Origin: Gallionellaceae bacterium
Lineage (GTDB): Bacteria; Pseudomonadota; Gammaproteobacteria; Burkholderiales; Gallionellaceae
NCBI GenBank assembly: GCA_006218055.1
Contig: VBWD01000007.1
Span: 1-56,005 of the forward strand
Direction: 5' to 3'
Length of the DNA: 56,005 nucleotides
Below the pieces are notes generated by a model. The model did no database searches, had not been told where the DNA came from, and saw only the letters and a program-made list of their open reading frames with translations. This document shows positions 1-7,882 of the stretch, piece after piece. The position numbers and the translations under genes are program-made. Numbering within the stretch: position 1 is the stretch's first letter; each line of letters begins with the position of its first letter.

Positions 1-2
1 CC

Positions 3-263
3 CCACGCAAAAACCAGGATGGTTGGCGTCTTGGCAGCAAGAAGTTATATGACTCACGCGAAGGCGCAGAGGCTGAGCTTCAGCGCGTAATGGTCAAAAA
101 CGGTGACCGGGTGACCAAGGTACATGACCTGCCAGACTGTATGACTAAACTGAGAAAGATCCGTAGCGCCCATCATCCAGACCGCAACAATCCCGATTCA
201 GACCATGATCTCTATCAGGCAGTTATCGAGAAAATTGACAGAATGCGTGCAGTGAGTGCATGA
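3..263 (+). CDS. C-terminal fragment of a J-domain-like protein (5' end outside window)
   Basis: The frame is open from the first bases of the window to a TGA at 261-263, giving about 86 residues with no start in view. The reading contains KIRSAHHPDRNNPD followed by a charged helix ending KIDRMRAVSA. HPD at the end of a basic helix is the hallmark of J-domains, which stimulate DnaK-type ATPases. Here the HPD motif sits close to the C-terminus, so this is not a full DnaJ. Small proteins of this kind are often carried on integrative elements and phages; that association is family knowledge, and its use here is inference. The upstream part needed to identify the protein is missing. Confidence 0.6.
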   Translation, partial: PRKNQDGWRLGSKKLYDSREGAEAELQRVMVKNGDRVTKVHDLPDCMTKLRKIRSAHHPDRNNPDSDHDLYQAVIEKIDRMRAVSA

Positions 264-292
264 ACCACACCATAGCCTGACCGCTAACCTGC

Positions 293-520
293 ATGCCCCC
301 CTTGATCTCTCGTATATTGAATTGGCTCAAGCCTGCAGACAACACGCCTACCGAAATTCGACGCGCCAAGCAACTGATATCAGCCCTTGATGCTGGCGGC
401 ATTCCTCTTGATCCAGCCATCATTGTCAGAATCGCTGAAGACCTTGGGTTGGAGGTATCTAAGAAAGCGAGTATGGAAGGCACGATTGAGCGAATTCGGG
501 CGGCAATTGCGCGGCACTGA
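293..520 (+). CDS. Small conserved-looking hypothetical protein, 75 aa
   Basis: The ORF starts with ATG 30 bp after the stop of the J-domain-like fragment and has a plausible, non-repetitive protein composition. It contains an amphipathic stretch (IRRAKQLISALDAGG) and a second helix-like stretch with LGLEVS. An in-frame TGA lies 15 bp upstream of the ATG, so the start cannot move far. No good Shine-Dalgarno sequence precedes it. I do not recognise a named family; the look resembles small unknown proteins on integrative elements. It probably belongs to the same mobile segment as its upstream neighbour. Confidence 0.5.
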   Translation: MPPLISRILNWLKPADNTPTEIRRAKQLISALDAGGIPLDPAIIVRIAEDLGLEVSKKASMEGTIERIRAAIARH

Positions 521-671
521 TCACCCTCTACGGGCAAGTAATATTCTCGCTCCCATAGCATTGGCTAAACAAAGTTAAATAGCCATGTTGATATTTCAAA
601 ATGTAGGGAGTAGATTGACCGCTCCACTTCGCTACTTTCCCATTTAAAAGTGTATGCAAAGGAGGTGTGCC

Positions 672-863
672 ATGAAATCTCCACATGTACATAAAAAATA
701 CAGATTTGATGCTTTCAAGGCATCTGCTCGGCAAGATGAGGCGAAACTTCTCGCTCGTCGATTAACAGATATCACTCCAGCCAGTAGAGAAATGAGCGAG
801 TCACATGACGCGCCAACGTCTCCTAAGCTCCATGAGTTGATCGAGAGAAGTAAATACCACTGA
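672..863 (+). CDS. Small hypothetical protein, 63 aa
   Basis: The start is decided by a near-perfect ribosome binding site, AAAGGAGGT at 658-666, five bases before the ATG at 672; an in-frame ATG at 654 lies upstream of this site and is rejected. The 63-residue product is hydrophilic and basic at its N-terminus (MKSPHVHKKYRFDAFKA), with no membrane segment and no recognisable domain. The strong binding site is the main argument that it is a real gene. It lies at the end of the small-gene segment that precedes the tRNA-like remnant, and its function is unknown. Confidence 0.55.
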   Translation: MKSPHVHKKYRFDAFKASARQDEAKLLARRLTDITPASREMSESHDAPTSPKLHELIERSKYH

Positions 864-1141
864 GTTGAGGGTTAACTCTGAATTCACTTCGCCAGAATTC
901 CAGCGCACCAATTTTACAGTTCACCATTTCGCCCCCCTCTCTCCCACCTCCGTCATCAAGATTGGTTTTGGTTTGGTAAGAATTTTCGCAACTCGATGAT
1001 TGAGATGAAGTTAAAATGAGGCACAGCAAGCGATAATCAAATTTGGCTCGGTGTAGGTTCGGTGAAGGCGGCAGGTTGCGTGAAGTTGCTGAGAATTACT
1101 TAGAATTCTTCAAGATAGCTGCATGAATTCAATTTTTTATC
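864..1141. other. Gene-free AT-rich stretch
   Basis: No credible ORF, repeat array or RNA gene is visible here on either strand. The sequence is AT-rich with several GAATTC-like words, contrasting with the denser coding sequence downstream. It separates the small genes from the decayed tRNA-like remnant and is probably the outer edge of the inserted segment. Confidence 0.4.
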
Positions 1142-1189
1142 AGAACTTATAATCCACAGCCCCCTAGTTCAAGTCCAAGTCAGGGCCAG
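1142..1189 (+). pseudogene. Decayed 3' half of a tRNA (Ile-CAU or Met-like), candidate attachment-site remnant
   Basis: The segment carries ACTTATAATCC, resembling the anticodon arm ACTCATAATC of CAU tRNAs, and then GTTCAAGTCC, a good T-loop, followed by an acceptor-like CAGGGCCA. Family knowledge: tRNA-Ile(CAU) ends in GGTTCAAGTCC...GGGGCCACCA. The T-stem pairs at only about three of five positions and no D-arm or 5' acceptor strand precedes it, so it is not a working tRNA. A terminator hairpin follows 11 bases later, as after a genuine tRNA gene. The simplest reading is the distal 3'-end repeat left when an element integrated into a tRNA gene. Confidence 0.45.
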
Positions 1190-1199
1190 ATAAATTAAA

Positions 1200-1226
1200 A
1201 GCTTCGCAGTGATGCGAGGCTTTTTC
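1200..1226 (+). terminator. Rho-independent-type hairpin after the tRNA remnant
   Basis: AGCTTCGCA (1200-1208) pairs with TGCGAGGCT (1213-1221) across a GTGA loop, with one G-T pair, and runs into five T residues. It follows the tRNA-like remnant directly and lies only about 25 bp before the amidotransferase ATG, so it must be read through or the gene has its own very close promoter. Confidence 0.6.
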
Positions 1227-1247
1227 TCTTTGTACTGGACATATTTT

Positions 1248-3032
1248 ATGTGCGGCATCTGCGGCGAGTTACGTTTCGACAAACAAACATCTTCTCTTGA
1301 TGTCATCAGGCACATGAGCGATAAATTGGCGCGGCGCGGGCCTGATGCACACGGTGTATACAACGATGGCCCACTGGCTTTCGGCCACCGTCGCCTGTCC
1401 ATCATCGATCTCTCCGAACACGCCAAGCAACCGATGGTGGACGAGACGCTCCATCTGACCTTGGTGTTCAACGGAACTATCTACAACTACAAAGAGTTAC
1501 GCGCCGAGTTGGTGGAGATGGAATATGAGTTCTTCTCCGAGGGCGATAGCGAGGTCATCCTCAAGGCTTACCACGCTTGGGGGGAACGATGCGTCGAGCG
1601 TTTCTATGGCATGTTCGCTTTTGCTATCTGGGATAGGCGCGAGCAAAGACTCTTCCTCGCGCGCGACCGTTTCGGTATAAAGCCTTTGTATTACTCAGTG
1701 GATGGCGCATCACTACGCTTCGCCTCCACCTTGCAGGCTTTGCTAGCAGCGGGCAGTGTGGATACCAGTATCGACCCCGTTGCGCTACACCATCACCTGA
1801 CGCTGCACTCCTCCGTTCCCGCGCCGCGCACTTTATTGAATGGCGTTAAGAAGTTACCACCTGCGACCTGCATGACCTTCACGGCGGATGGCGAAGTGAC
1901 ACATCGACGCTATTGGTCATTGGATGCAACGCGCCCAAGCGTGGCCTTGAGCGAGCAAGATTGGCTGACTGCCACACGCCATGTTTTATCAAAAGTAGTG
2001 GAGCGCCATCGCCTCGCCGCTGACGTACCTGTTGGCGTGTTGCTTTCGGGCGGTTTGGATTCCAGCCTCATCGTCGGCTTGCTGGCAGACCATGTGTCCG
2101 ACCTGCATACCTTCTCTATCGGCTTCGAAGACATCGGAGGCGACGCCGAGAAAGGCGATGAGTTCGAATACTCAGATCAAGTCGTCGAACGTTTCCAAAC
2201 CCAGCATCACAAATACCTCATCCCCAACAGTGAAGTATTGAAGCGCCTGCCAGAAGCGGTGCGCAACATGTCCGAACCGATGGTGAGCCAAGACAACATC
2301 GCCTTCTATCTGCTGGCAGAGAAAGTCTCACAAGATGTGAAGGTGGTACTCGCGGGGCAAGGGGCTGATGAGGTGTTCGGCGGCTATTTCTGGTATCCCA
2401 AAATGGATGCCACACAAGGTTCGACGCTAGATCGTTTCCGTAGCAACTACTTCGACCGCGACCATGCCGAATATCTGGAGACCGTCACATCGGCTTATCA
2501 CCTGCACGATGTGACCAGCGAGTTGGCACACAACGAATTGACCAAACCCTACGCCGACACTTTTCTGGATGAAGTGTTGCGCTTCGATGTGACGACGCTC
2601 ATCGTGGACGATCCCGTGAAGCGCATGGACAACATGAGCATGGCATGGGGATTGGAAGCGCGCGTTCCCTTCCTCGATCACGAATTGGTGGAGTTGGCGG
2701 CGCGCATGCCGCCCGAATTGCGCCTCAAAGAAGGCGGCAAATTCCCCCTCAAAGCCATCGCACGCGGACTGATCCCCGATGCAGTCATCGACAGACCGAA
2801 AGGTTATTTCCCCGTCCCCGCGCTGAAATACGTACGCGGGGAATTCTTAGAGTTCATGCGCGATATCTTGCTATCCGATGCCTGTGTTAAGCGGGGCTTA
2901 TTCAATCGTGCCTATGTTGAGAAACTCCTCGCATCACCGGAATCGTATTTCACGCGACTCAACGGCAGCAAGTTGTGGCATCTCGCCTTGTTGGAATATT
3001 GGCTTCAACTCAACGTGGATACCACGCAATAA
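1248..3032 (+). CDS. Glutamine-dependent amidotransferase, asparagine synthase family (NAGGN amide type)
   Basis: The start is set by MCGICGEL: Cys2 must be N-terminal as the glutaminase nucleophile, so the longer frame opening at 1209 is rejected. The N-terminal half is a class II glutaminase (RRGPDAHG, HRRLSIIDLS, ERFYGMFAFAIWD); the C-terminal half is an ATP-pyrophosphatase synthase domain with SGGLDSS near residue 269 and GADEVFGGY. The 594-residue length and signatures such as VPAPRTLL, FDRDHAEYLE and PKGYFPVPALKY match, from memory, the amidotransferase that makes N-acetylglutaminylglutamine amide, an osmoprotectant, better than AsnB proper. The acetyltransferase/ATP-grasp and M42 peptidase partners usual for that system are absent here. 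Plain asparagine synthetase remains possible. Confidence 0.85.
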   Translation: MCGICGELRFDKQTSSLDVIRHMSDKLARRGPDAHGVYNDGPLAFGHRRLSIIDLSEHAKQPMVDETLHLTLVFNGTIYNYKELRAELVEMEYEFFSEGDSEVILKAYHAWGERCVERFYGMFAFAIWDRREQRLFLARDRFGIKPLYYSVDGASLRFASTLQALLAAGSVDTSIDPVALHHHLTLHSSVPAPRTLLNGVKKLPPATCMTFTADGEVTHRRYWSLDATRPSVALSEQDWLTATRHVLSKVVERHRLAADVPVGVLLSGGLDSSLIVGLLADHVSDLHTFSIGFEDIGGDAEKGDEFEYSDQVVERFQTQHHKYLIPNSEVLKRLPEAVRNMSEPMVSQDNIAFYLLAEKVSQDVKVVLAGQGADEVFGGYFWYPKMDATQGSTLDRFRSNYFDRDHAEYLETVTSAYHLHDVTSELAHNELTKPYADTFLDEVLRFDVTTLIVDDPVKRMDNMSMAWGLEARVPFLDHELVELAARMPPELRLKEGGKFPLKAIARGLIPDAVIDRPKGYFPVPALKYVRGEFLEFMRDILLSDACVKRGLFNRAYVEKLLASPESYFTRLNGSKLWHLALLEYWLQLNVDTTQ

Positions 3033-3067
3033 AAAAGCCGCATCGACTTCGATGCGGCTTTTTTTTG
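3033..3067. terminator. Bidirectional terminator between the amidotransferase gene and ccmI
   Basis: A perfect 14-bp stem, AAAAGCCGCATCGA (3033-3046) with TCGATGCGGCTTTT (3049-3062), is followed by a T run on plus and preceded by an A run that reads as T on minus. It begins right after the TAA of the plus-strand gene and lies 14 bp past the ccmI stop on the other strand. Confidence 0.9.
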
Positions 3068-3080
3068 ATAGCAACGTGGC

Positions 3081-4313
3081 TTACTGCACGATCTGATCTA
3101 TCTTCAGATTCACACCCTTGGCCCCCGGCTTCATTGGCTGGCTAAGACCTTGCGCATCGCCCGCTTCCGGCATCGCCGTACCCGACTTCGAGATACGCGC
3201 AACGACCACGACCTTGTCGAAGGCAGACAACTTCATCTGCGGTTGCATCGCCATGCTGTCATCCAATTCAAAAGTGATTGGCAGGTCACGTACTTGTTTG
3301 CGCAAGATGGCCAATGGCATCTTTGGCCCTTCCGCTGCACGCGCCAACACGAACACGGTGTCATCTGGACTGTACTTTCCCTTGAGCGATTCACTCAAGG
3401 TGACTTTGCCAGTGATGCGTTCTGTTCCACTGGCGGCCGCCCGAACAGGAGGAGCTATCTGTTCCAGCGCCATTGGTGCTTTACCACCTTTGATGTGCGA
3501 CATCATCTGACGCGCTTCCGTCAAACCGCCTTCGATCATCTTGGCATCTTCGCTATCAGAAGGCAGCAAGCTGCGCAGTCTTTCCCAATGTTTGATGGCA
3601 GCTGCAAAATCGCCACGCTCCATCGCTGCAGATCCCGCTAGTGCCAATCCCTTCATGCTGTCCGCATCGATAGAGAGCGCCTTGTTGATGAGGTCAGTCG
3701 GTTTGCCGCGCAAGCTTTGTCCTTGCGCCATCGCCAAGGCATCGGCGTAGTCCGCCCAAATCCAAGCTTCATCATAGATGTATTGGGTCAGATTCTCGTA
3801 GGCCTTGGCCGAATCGGCGAAGCGCCCTGCCTCCATATAAGCACGTGCCAGCAGCAACAGTGATTCACCGTCAGCAGGATTGGCCTCTACCTTTTGTTCC
3901 AAGGCGCTGATGGAGGCACTACCGCCCACCACGCCCATATCGCTCATGCCACCGTGTGCAGCGCGATCAGAGAATGCGTTCAAATCACCTACTTGGGTGT
4001 ATAGACCGATAGCCAACACGGGCAACAATACCGACAAGATGATCGCCAATTTTTTATAAGGACTAGGTGTCGTTTCTACTACCGTTGAAGTGGATTCGTT
4101 CACCTCTTCCAACACACGGCTTTGTAACTCGCTCTTACCTTGTTCGTGTAGTTCAGCCGAGAGCAAGCCATTCTTCAGATCGACATCCATCTCATTGATC
4201 TGATCACGCAGGATCTCAAGGTTGGCCGCATCACGCGCCACGGTGTTGCTCTTTACCGTACCGCGCCAAAGTGGGAAGGCGATGAAGGGGATGGCGATCC
4301 AGAACACTGTCAT
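3081..4313 (-). CDS. ccmI: Cytochrome c maturation protein CcmI
   Basis: CcmI chaperones apocytochrome c to the CcmF/H haem ligation complex in the periplasm. The 410-residue product begins with a membrane segment (FWIAIPFIAFPLW), continues with the acidic region typical of CcmI (EILRDQINEMDVDLKNG), has a second membrane segment at about 89-105, and then a periplasmic TPR domain rich in A/L repeats (LLLARAYMEAGRFADSAKAYE). The C-terminal third resembles the CcmI beta domain (TGKVTLSESLKGK). The ATG overlaps the ccmH stop as ATGA, showing translational coupling at the end of the ccm operon. It ends at a strong shared terminator. Confidence 0.92.
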   Translation of the reverse strand: MTVFWIAIPFIAFPLWRGTVKSNTVARDAANLEILRDQINEMDVDLKNGLLSAELHEQGKSELQSRVLEEVNESTSTVVETTPSPYKKLAIILSVLLPVLAIGLYTQVGDLNAFSDRAAHGGMSDMGVVGGSASISALEQKVEANPADGESLLLLARAYMEAGRFADSAKAYENLTQYIYDEAWIWADYADALAMAQGQSLRGKPTDLINKALSIDADSMKGLALAGSAAMERGDFAAAIKHWERLRSLLPSDSEDAKMIEGGLTEARQMMSHIKGGKAPMALEQIAPPVRAAASGTERITGKVTLSESLKGKYSPDDTVFVLARAAEGPKMPLAILRKQVRDLPITFELDDSMAMQPQMKLSAFDKVVVVARISKSGTAMPEAGDAQGLSQPMKPGAKGVNLKIDQIVQ

Positions 4314-4672
4314 TTGTTATCTTCTTTCAGTAGGTTGGCTGCGTGCGCTTGCGCCTCGGATGACAATGCACTTTCTTGCTGAACGATTGCACTGCGTTTA
4401 CGTAATTGGAAGAACAGCAACACGATGCCGAGCAACAAAAATACGAATGGTGCACCCCACAAAGGTATAGTTTCTTGATCGACAGGGGGATCGAACAGCA
4501 CAGATTTACCGAAGCGCTCTACCAGCATGTCCATAATCTCTTGATCACTGGCACCTGCCTTCATCTTGTCGCGCATGATCTGGCGTACATCATTCGACCA
4601 ATCAGAATGGGAACTAGCGACGTTCTCACTTTGGCACACCAAACAACGCACCTTCTCTGCCAAATCGATCAT
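4310..4672 (-). CDS. ccmH: CcmH mature domain, separated from its signal peptide by a frameshift
   Basis: CcmH is a periplasmic thioredox protein that reduces apocytochrome c before haem attachment. The 120-residue frame has the diagnostic RCLVCQ motif (Cys10 and Cys13), the helical region SDWSNDVRQIMRDKMKAG, and a C-terminal membrane anchor (WGAPFVFLLLGIVLLFF). It lacks a signal peptide. The preceding frame (4669-4911) encodes exactly the missing leader and ends AEDPVIA at a TGA overlapping this ATG. Restoring one codon phase there would give a normal CcmH junction, so this is a broken gene or, less likely, one translated by coupled restart. A sequence error would also explain it. Confidence 0.8.
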   Translation of the reverse strand: MIDLAEKVRCLVCQSENVASSHSDWSNDVRQIMRDKMKAGASDQEIMDMLVERFGKSVLFDPPVDQETIPLWGAPFVFLLLGIVLLFFQLRKRSAIVQQESALSSEAQAHAANLLKEDNK

Positions 4673-4911
4673 GCGATCACAGGATCTTCAGCCAAGTCCT
4701 TTGCCTCACCCGCGTAAGCGAAGGTTGGCAATACCAACAACAATGCGATCAAGAAATTCGATAGAACACGTCGAGAAACCGTAGCGAGCGACTTAAGTGC
4801 AAGGCGCACGGAACGGAGCGATTGAGACATATCAGTTAGATAGGCGATTGGGCGAGTACCGCGCAACGCAGCAATTAATTTGCGCAGTAGGTTTGTCGAT
4901 GTGTTCTTCAT
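4669..4911 (-). pseudogene. ccmH: Detached signal-peptide part of ccmH, with an inserted repeat
   Basis: This 80-residue frame starts with an ATG overlapping the ccmG stop (ATGA) and ends at a TGA overlapping the start of the CcmH mature domain. Its second half is a clear signal peptide and mature N-terminus (FLIALLLVLPTFAYA, then GEAKDLAEDPVIA), as in normal CcmH. The first 50 residues are abnormal for the family: they are basic and are encoded by the inverted-repeat element at 4763-4907, which keeps the frame open. The shift at the 3' end fits loss of 4 bp (or any 1 mod 3) near GATCGCATGATC. The total span with ccmH's main frame is one or four bases short of in-frame. Confidence 0.75.
4763..4907. 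repeat. 145-bp inverted-repeat element (MITE-like) in the ccmH leader
   Basis: The ends AGAACACGTCGAGAAACC (4763-4780) and GGTTTGTCGATGTGTTCT (4890-4907) are inverted copies matching at 16 of 18 positions. The interior holds GC-rich words such as GTAGCGAGCGACTTAAGTGC and has weaker internal symmetry. It carries no transposase. It starts within three codons of the ccmH ATG and ends just before the hydrophobic core of the signal peptide, so it inserts about 48 codons without a stop. No clear target duplication is seen. A second copy was not found in the window, so membership of a dispersed family is inference. Confidence 0.65.
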
Positions 4912-5435
4912 TTTTTATTCAACTCCGCAACTAGTGGCAAGATACGGTCGCGCAAGTTCTGCGGTGTCACCGCGCCGATGATCTTGTCGCGAATGACGCC
5001 TTGTTTGTCGATGACATAAGTCTCGGGAACTCCATACACACCATAGTCGAAACCGACTTTTCCATCTGCATCGAAAATAGTCAGTGCGTAGGGGTCGCCT
5101 GATTTGCGCAGCACCGCTTCGCCATCTTCGCGCTTATCTTTGTAGTTCAACCCCATCACAGGCACGATCTTTTGCGCCGCCAAGTCCATCAATACAGGGT
5201 GTTCGTCTTTACACGCGCCGCACCACGATGCCCATACGTTCAGCAACCAGACTTGGCCCTTCATGTCTTCCGTGGCAAATTGTTTCTTAGCGTCATGCAA
5301 AAGAGGCAAGCTGAAGGCAGGTGCGGGCTTGTCGATCAATGGTGAAGGTACTTCACGCGGGTCTCTTCCCAACCCGATGTACAAGAACACCGACAGGACG
5401 AGAAACACCACGAATGGCAATATGAAACGCATCAT
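4908..5435 (-). CDS. ccmG: Thiol:disulfide interchange protein CcmG (DsbE)
   Basis: CcmG is a membrane-anchored periplasmic thioredoxin that passes reductant to CcmH and apocytochrome c. The 175-residue product has an N-terminal membrane anchor (FILPFVVFLVLSVFLYIGLG), a thioredoxin fold with the WCGAC active site (Cys72, Cys75), and the cis-proline segment GVPETYVIDKQG. Length is normal for the family. Its ATG overlaps the ccmF stop and its stop overlaps the ccmH leader ATG. It is the sixth gene to be followed without a gap in the operon and appears intact. Confidence 0.95.
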   Translation of the reverse strand: MMRFILPFVVFLVLSVFLYIGLGRDPREVPSPLIDKPAPAFSLPLLHDAKKQFATEDMKGQVWLLNVWASWCGACKDEHPVLMDLAAQKIVPVMGLNYKDKREDGEAVLRKSGDPYALTIFDADGKVGFDYGVYGVPETYVIDKQGVIRDKIIGAVTPQNLRDRILPLVAELNKK

Positions 5436-7387
5436 GCTGTGGCCTCCTTCAACGATTTACCCTTGATACGATAACGACGATCCGTGATGGCCAAGATGCC
5501 TCCCAAGGCCATCAGGAAACAGCCCGCCCATATCCAATCGACGAAAGGTTTGATGTAGACACGCACCGCCCACGCTTCGGTATCTGGGATGGGTTCACCC
5601 AAAGAGACATACAGATCGCGTAGCAATCCAGTGCGGATCGCGGCTTCGGTCATCGGCATACCCGATGCGTTGTAATTGCGTTTCTCTGGATTCAATTCGG
5701 TCACGAACTTGCCGTCTTTACTTACGCTCACTCGGCCCTGCGCGGCGACATAGTTAGCTCCCTGCACTTCGGTCACACCATCGAAACGGAACTCATAGCC
5801 ACCCGCTTGCACGGTGTCGCCCACATCCATGCGCACATCGCGTTCGGTCTCGTAACCCTTCACCATGGTCACGCCGATGATGAACACGGCGATACCCAAG
5901 TGCGCCAATTGCATACCGTAGTAACTGCGTGTCGGCGTCTTGAGACGCTGCATCAAGGTACCTTCGTTACCCATGCGACGATGCAGATCGAGCGCGCCGG
6001 TGATGATCAGCCAAGCGGCCAACAGCAAGCCCAGTGCAGTCATTGATGTCCACTTACCCAGCACCAGCGGTAACAATAAGGCGATAGCGATGCTTGCACC
6101 CAACGCCCAACGGATACGTTGCCAGATGTCTGGCAAGCTCGCCTGCTTCCAGCGCGCGATAGGGCCCAAGCCCATCATCATCACCATCGGGATCATCAAG
6201 GGCACGAACACCGCATTGAAATAGGGAGCACCGACGGACAACTTGCCGTAACCCAGCGCGTCCATGAATAGCGGATACAGCGTGCCCAAGAACACCGAGG
6301 CAGATGCCACGGAAAGCAACACGTTATTGGTCAGCAGCATGGTCTCACGCGAGATGAGTTCGAACTTACCGCCCAATCCAATCTTGGGTGCACGCCAAGC
6401 GAACAGCAACAACGATGCACCGATGACGATGACCAAGAACGACAGGATGAACACACCGCGCTTAGGGTCGGTGGCAAAAGCATGAACCGAGGTCAGCACG
6501 CCCGAACGCACAAGGAACGTACCCAGCAAGGATAAAGAGAATGCGGAGATAGCCAACAGCACCGTCCAACTCTTGAACGCACCGCGCTTCTCCGTCACCG
6601 CGAGTGAATGGATCAACGCAGTGCCAACGAGCCAAGGCATGAAGGATGCGTTCTCAACCGGATCCCAGAACCACCAGCCGCCCCAACCCAATTCGTAATA
6701 TGCCCACCAGCTACCCAAAGCGATACCGATGGTCATGAACACCCACGCCACGGTCGTCCATGGACGCGACCAACGCGCCCAAGTGGAATCCAGCTTGCCG
6801 CCTAACAAGGCAGACAGCGCGAAAGCAAAGGCGACCGAGAATCCAACGTAGCCCATGTACAACATCGGTGGATGAATCACCAAGCCTGGATCTTGCAACA
6901 GCGGGTTCAAGTCACGTCCATCCATCGCAGCTGGGAACAGGCGGTCGAACGGGTTAGAGGTGAACAGCATGAATAACAAGAAGCCGACAGAGATCAATCC
7001 CATCACACCGATCACGCGCGCCACCATCTCTTGCGGCAAATGCTTGCTGAACATCGCCACGGCGATCGTCCACATGGTCAGGATGAATGCCCACAACAAC
7101 AAGGAACCTTCATGTCCGCCCCACACCGCCGCTACGCGATAGGCCGCAGGCAATTGCGAGTTGGAATGTTGCGCCACATACAAAACGGAAAAGTCATTCG
7201 CGATGAACGAATAGGTCAGACAGGCTATCGCGATAGCGACGAAGAAGAACTGACCAAACGCTAAGGTGCGTGCGGAGTCCATCCATACCGCATTGCCGCG
7301 TGCCGCACCGGCGATGGGGAGTACGCCTTGAACGAGGGCGATGAACAATGCAACGACAAGCGTGAAATTACCGATCTCTGGAATCAT
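5432..7387 (-). CDS. ccmF: Cytochrome c haem lyase subunit CcmF
   Basis: CcmF is the integral membrane core of the haem ligase that attaches haem from holo-CcmE to apocytochrome c. The 651-residue product is highly hydrophobic with many membrane segments and carries the WWD haem-handling signature (GWGGWWFWDPVENASFMPW) at about residues 236-254. Conserved His-containing segments such as VWGGHEGSLLLW and GLVIHPPMLYMGY are present. Length is normal. It is read after ccmE with an 18-bp gap and overlaps ccmG by four bases. No lesion is visible. Confidence 0.96.
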   Translation of the reverse strand: MIPEIGNFTLVVALFIALVQGVLPIAGAARGNAVWMDSARTLAFGQFFFVAIAIACLTYSFIANDFSVLYVAQHSNSQLPAAYRVAAVWGGHEGSLLLWAFILTMWTIAVAMFSKHLPQEMVARVIGVMGLISVGFLLFMLFTSNPFDRLFPAAMDGRDLNPLLQDPGLVIHPPMLYMGYVGFSVAFAFALSALLGGKLDSTWARWSRPWTTVAWVFMTIGIALGSWWAYYELGWGGWWFWDPVENASFMPWLVGTALIHSLAVTEKRGAFKSWTVLLAISAFSLSLLGTFLVRSGVLTSVHAFATDPKRGVFILSFLVIVIGASLLLFAWRAPKIGLGGKFELISRETMLLTNNVLLSVASASVFLGTLYPLFMDALGYGKLSVGAPYFNAVFVPLMIPMVMMMGLGPIARWKQASLPDIWQRIRWALGASIAIALLLPLVLGKWTSMTALGLLLAAWLIITGALDLHRRMGNEGTLMQRLKTPTRSYYGMQLAHLGIAVFIIGVTMVKGYETERDVRMDVGDTVQAGGYEFRFDGVTEVQGANYVAAQGRVSVSKDGKFVTELNPEKRNYNASGMPMTEAAIRTGLLRDLYVSLGEPIPDTEAWAVRVYIKPFVDWIWAGCFLMALGGILAITDRRYRIKGKSLKEATA

Positions 7388-7405
7388 TCTGGTGCTTTCA
7401 AAAAT

Positions 7406-7882
7406 TTATTTTGCGACGGGATATTCAGCGGATGAAGCACCGCCAGCTGATGCTTTGGCTGCCTCTGCTTTATTGATCGCATCAGTAGCTTCCGGTGGCA
7501 TGTAGTTCTCGTCATGCTTCGCCAACACTTCTTCAGCATGGAACACGCCGTCTGCTTCGATCTTGCCTTGCGCGACTACACCCTTACCTTCTTTGAACAG
7601 ATCAGGAAGGATGCCTTTATAGACGACGGGCATCTTCTGTGCTGTATCGGTAATATTGAAATGAACGGTCAATCCATCGATCTGACGCTTGACGCTGCCC
7701 TCTTCAACCAGACCACCGATGCGGAAGTTACGCCCCTGTGGCGCTTCTTTGTTGTAGACCTGGGTCGGTGTGAAATACAGGCTCACGTTATTCTTCAACG
7801 CGAACAACACCAATCCGACGGCGGCAGCAACCAGCGCCACACCTGCTACGATCCACGTCAATCTTTTCTGCCTAGGTGTCAT
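7406..7882 (-). CDS. ccmE: Haem chaperone CcmE
   Basis: CcmE binds haem covalently in the periplasm and delivers it to CcmF. The 158-residue product has one N-terminal membrane anchor (residues about 9-28), an OB-fold beta domain ([24 protein letters not shown]) and the haem-binding HDENY motif with His123 and Tyr127. The C-terminal tail is flexible and Ala-rich. Its ATG overlaps the ccmD stop (TAATG). The gene appears intact and in the expected position. Confidence 0.96.
   Translation of the reverse strand: MTPRQKRLTWIVAGVALVAAAVGLVLFALKNNVSLYFTPTQVYNKEAPQGRNFRIGGLVEEGSVKRQIDGLTVHFNITDTAQKMPVVYKGILPDLFKEGKGVVAQGKIEADGVFHAEEVLAKHDENYMPPEATDAINKAEAAKASAGGASSAEYPVAK

Noticed and set aside
1148-1153. 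TATAAT as a promoter for the amidotransferase gene
   Set aside because: It lies in the tRNA-like anticodon loop, has no -35 partner and is upstream of a terminator hairpin.
1209-1247. N-terminal extension of the amidotransferase starting at GTG/ATG inside the hairpin
   Set aside because: The nucleophile Cys must be residue 2; an extension would abolish glutaminase activity and the extra residues are encoded by the terminator.
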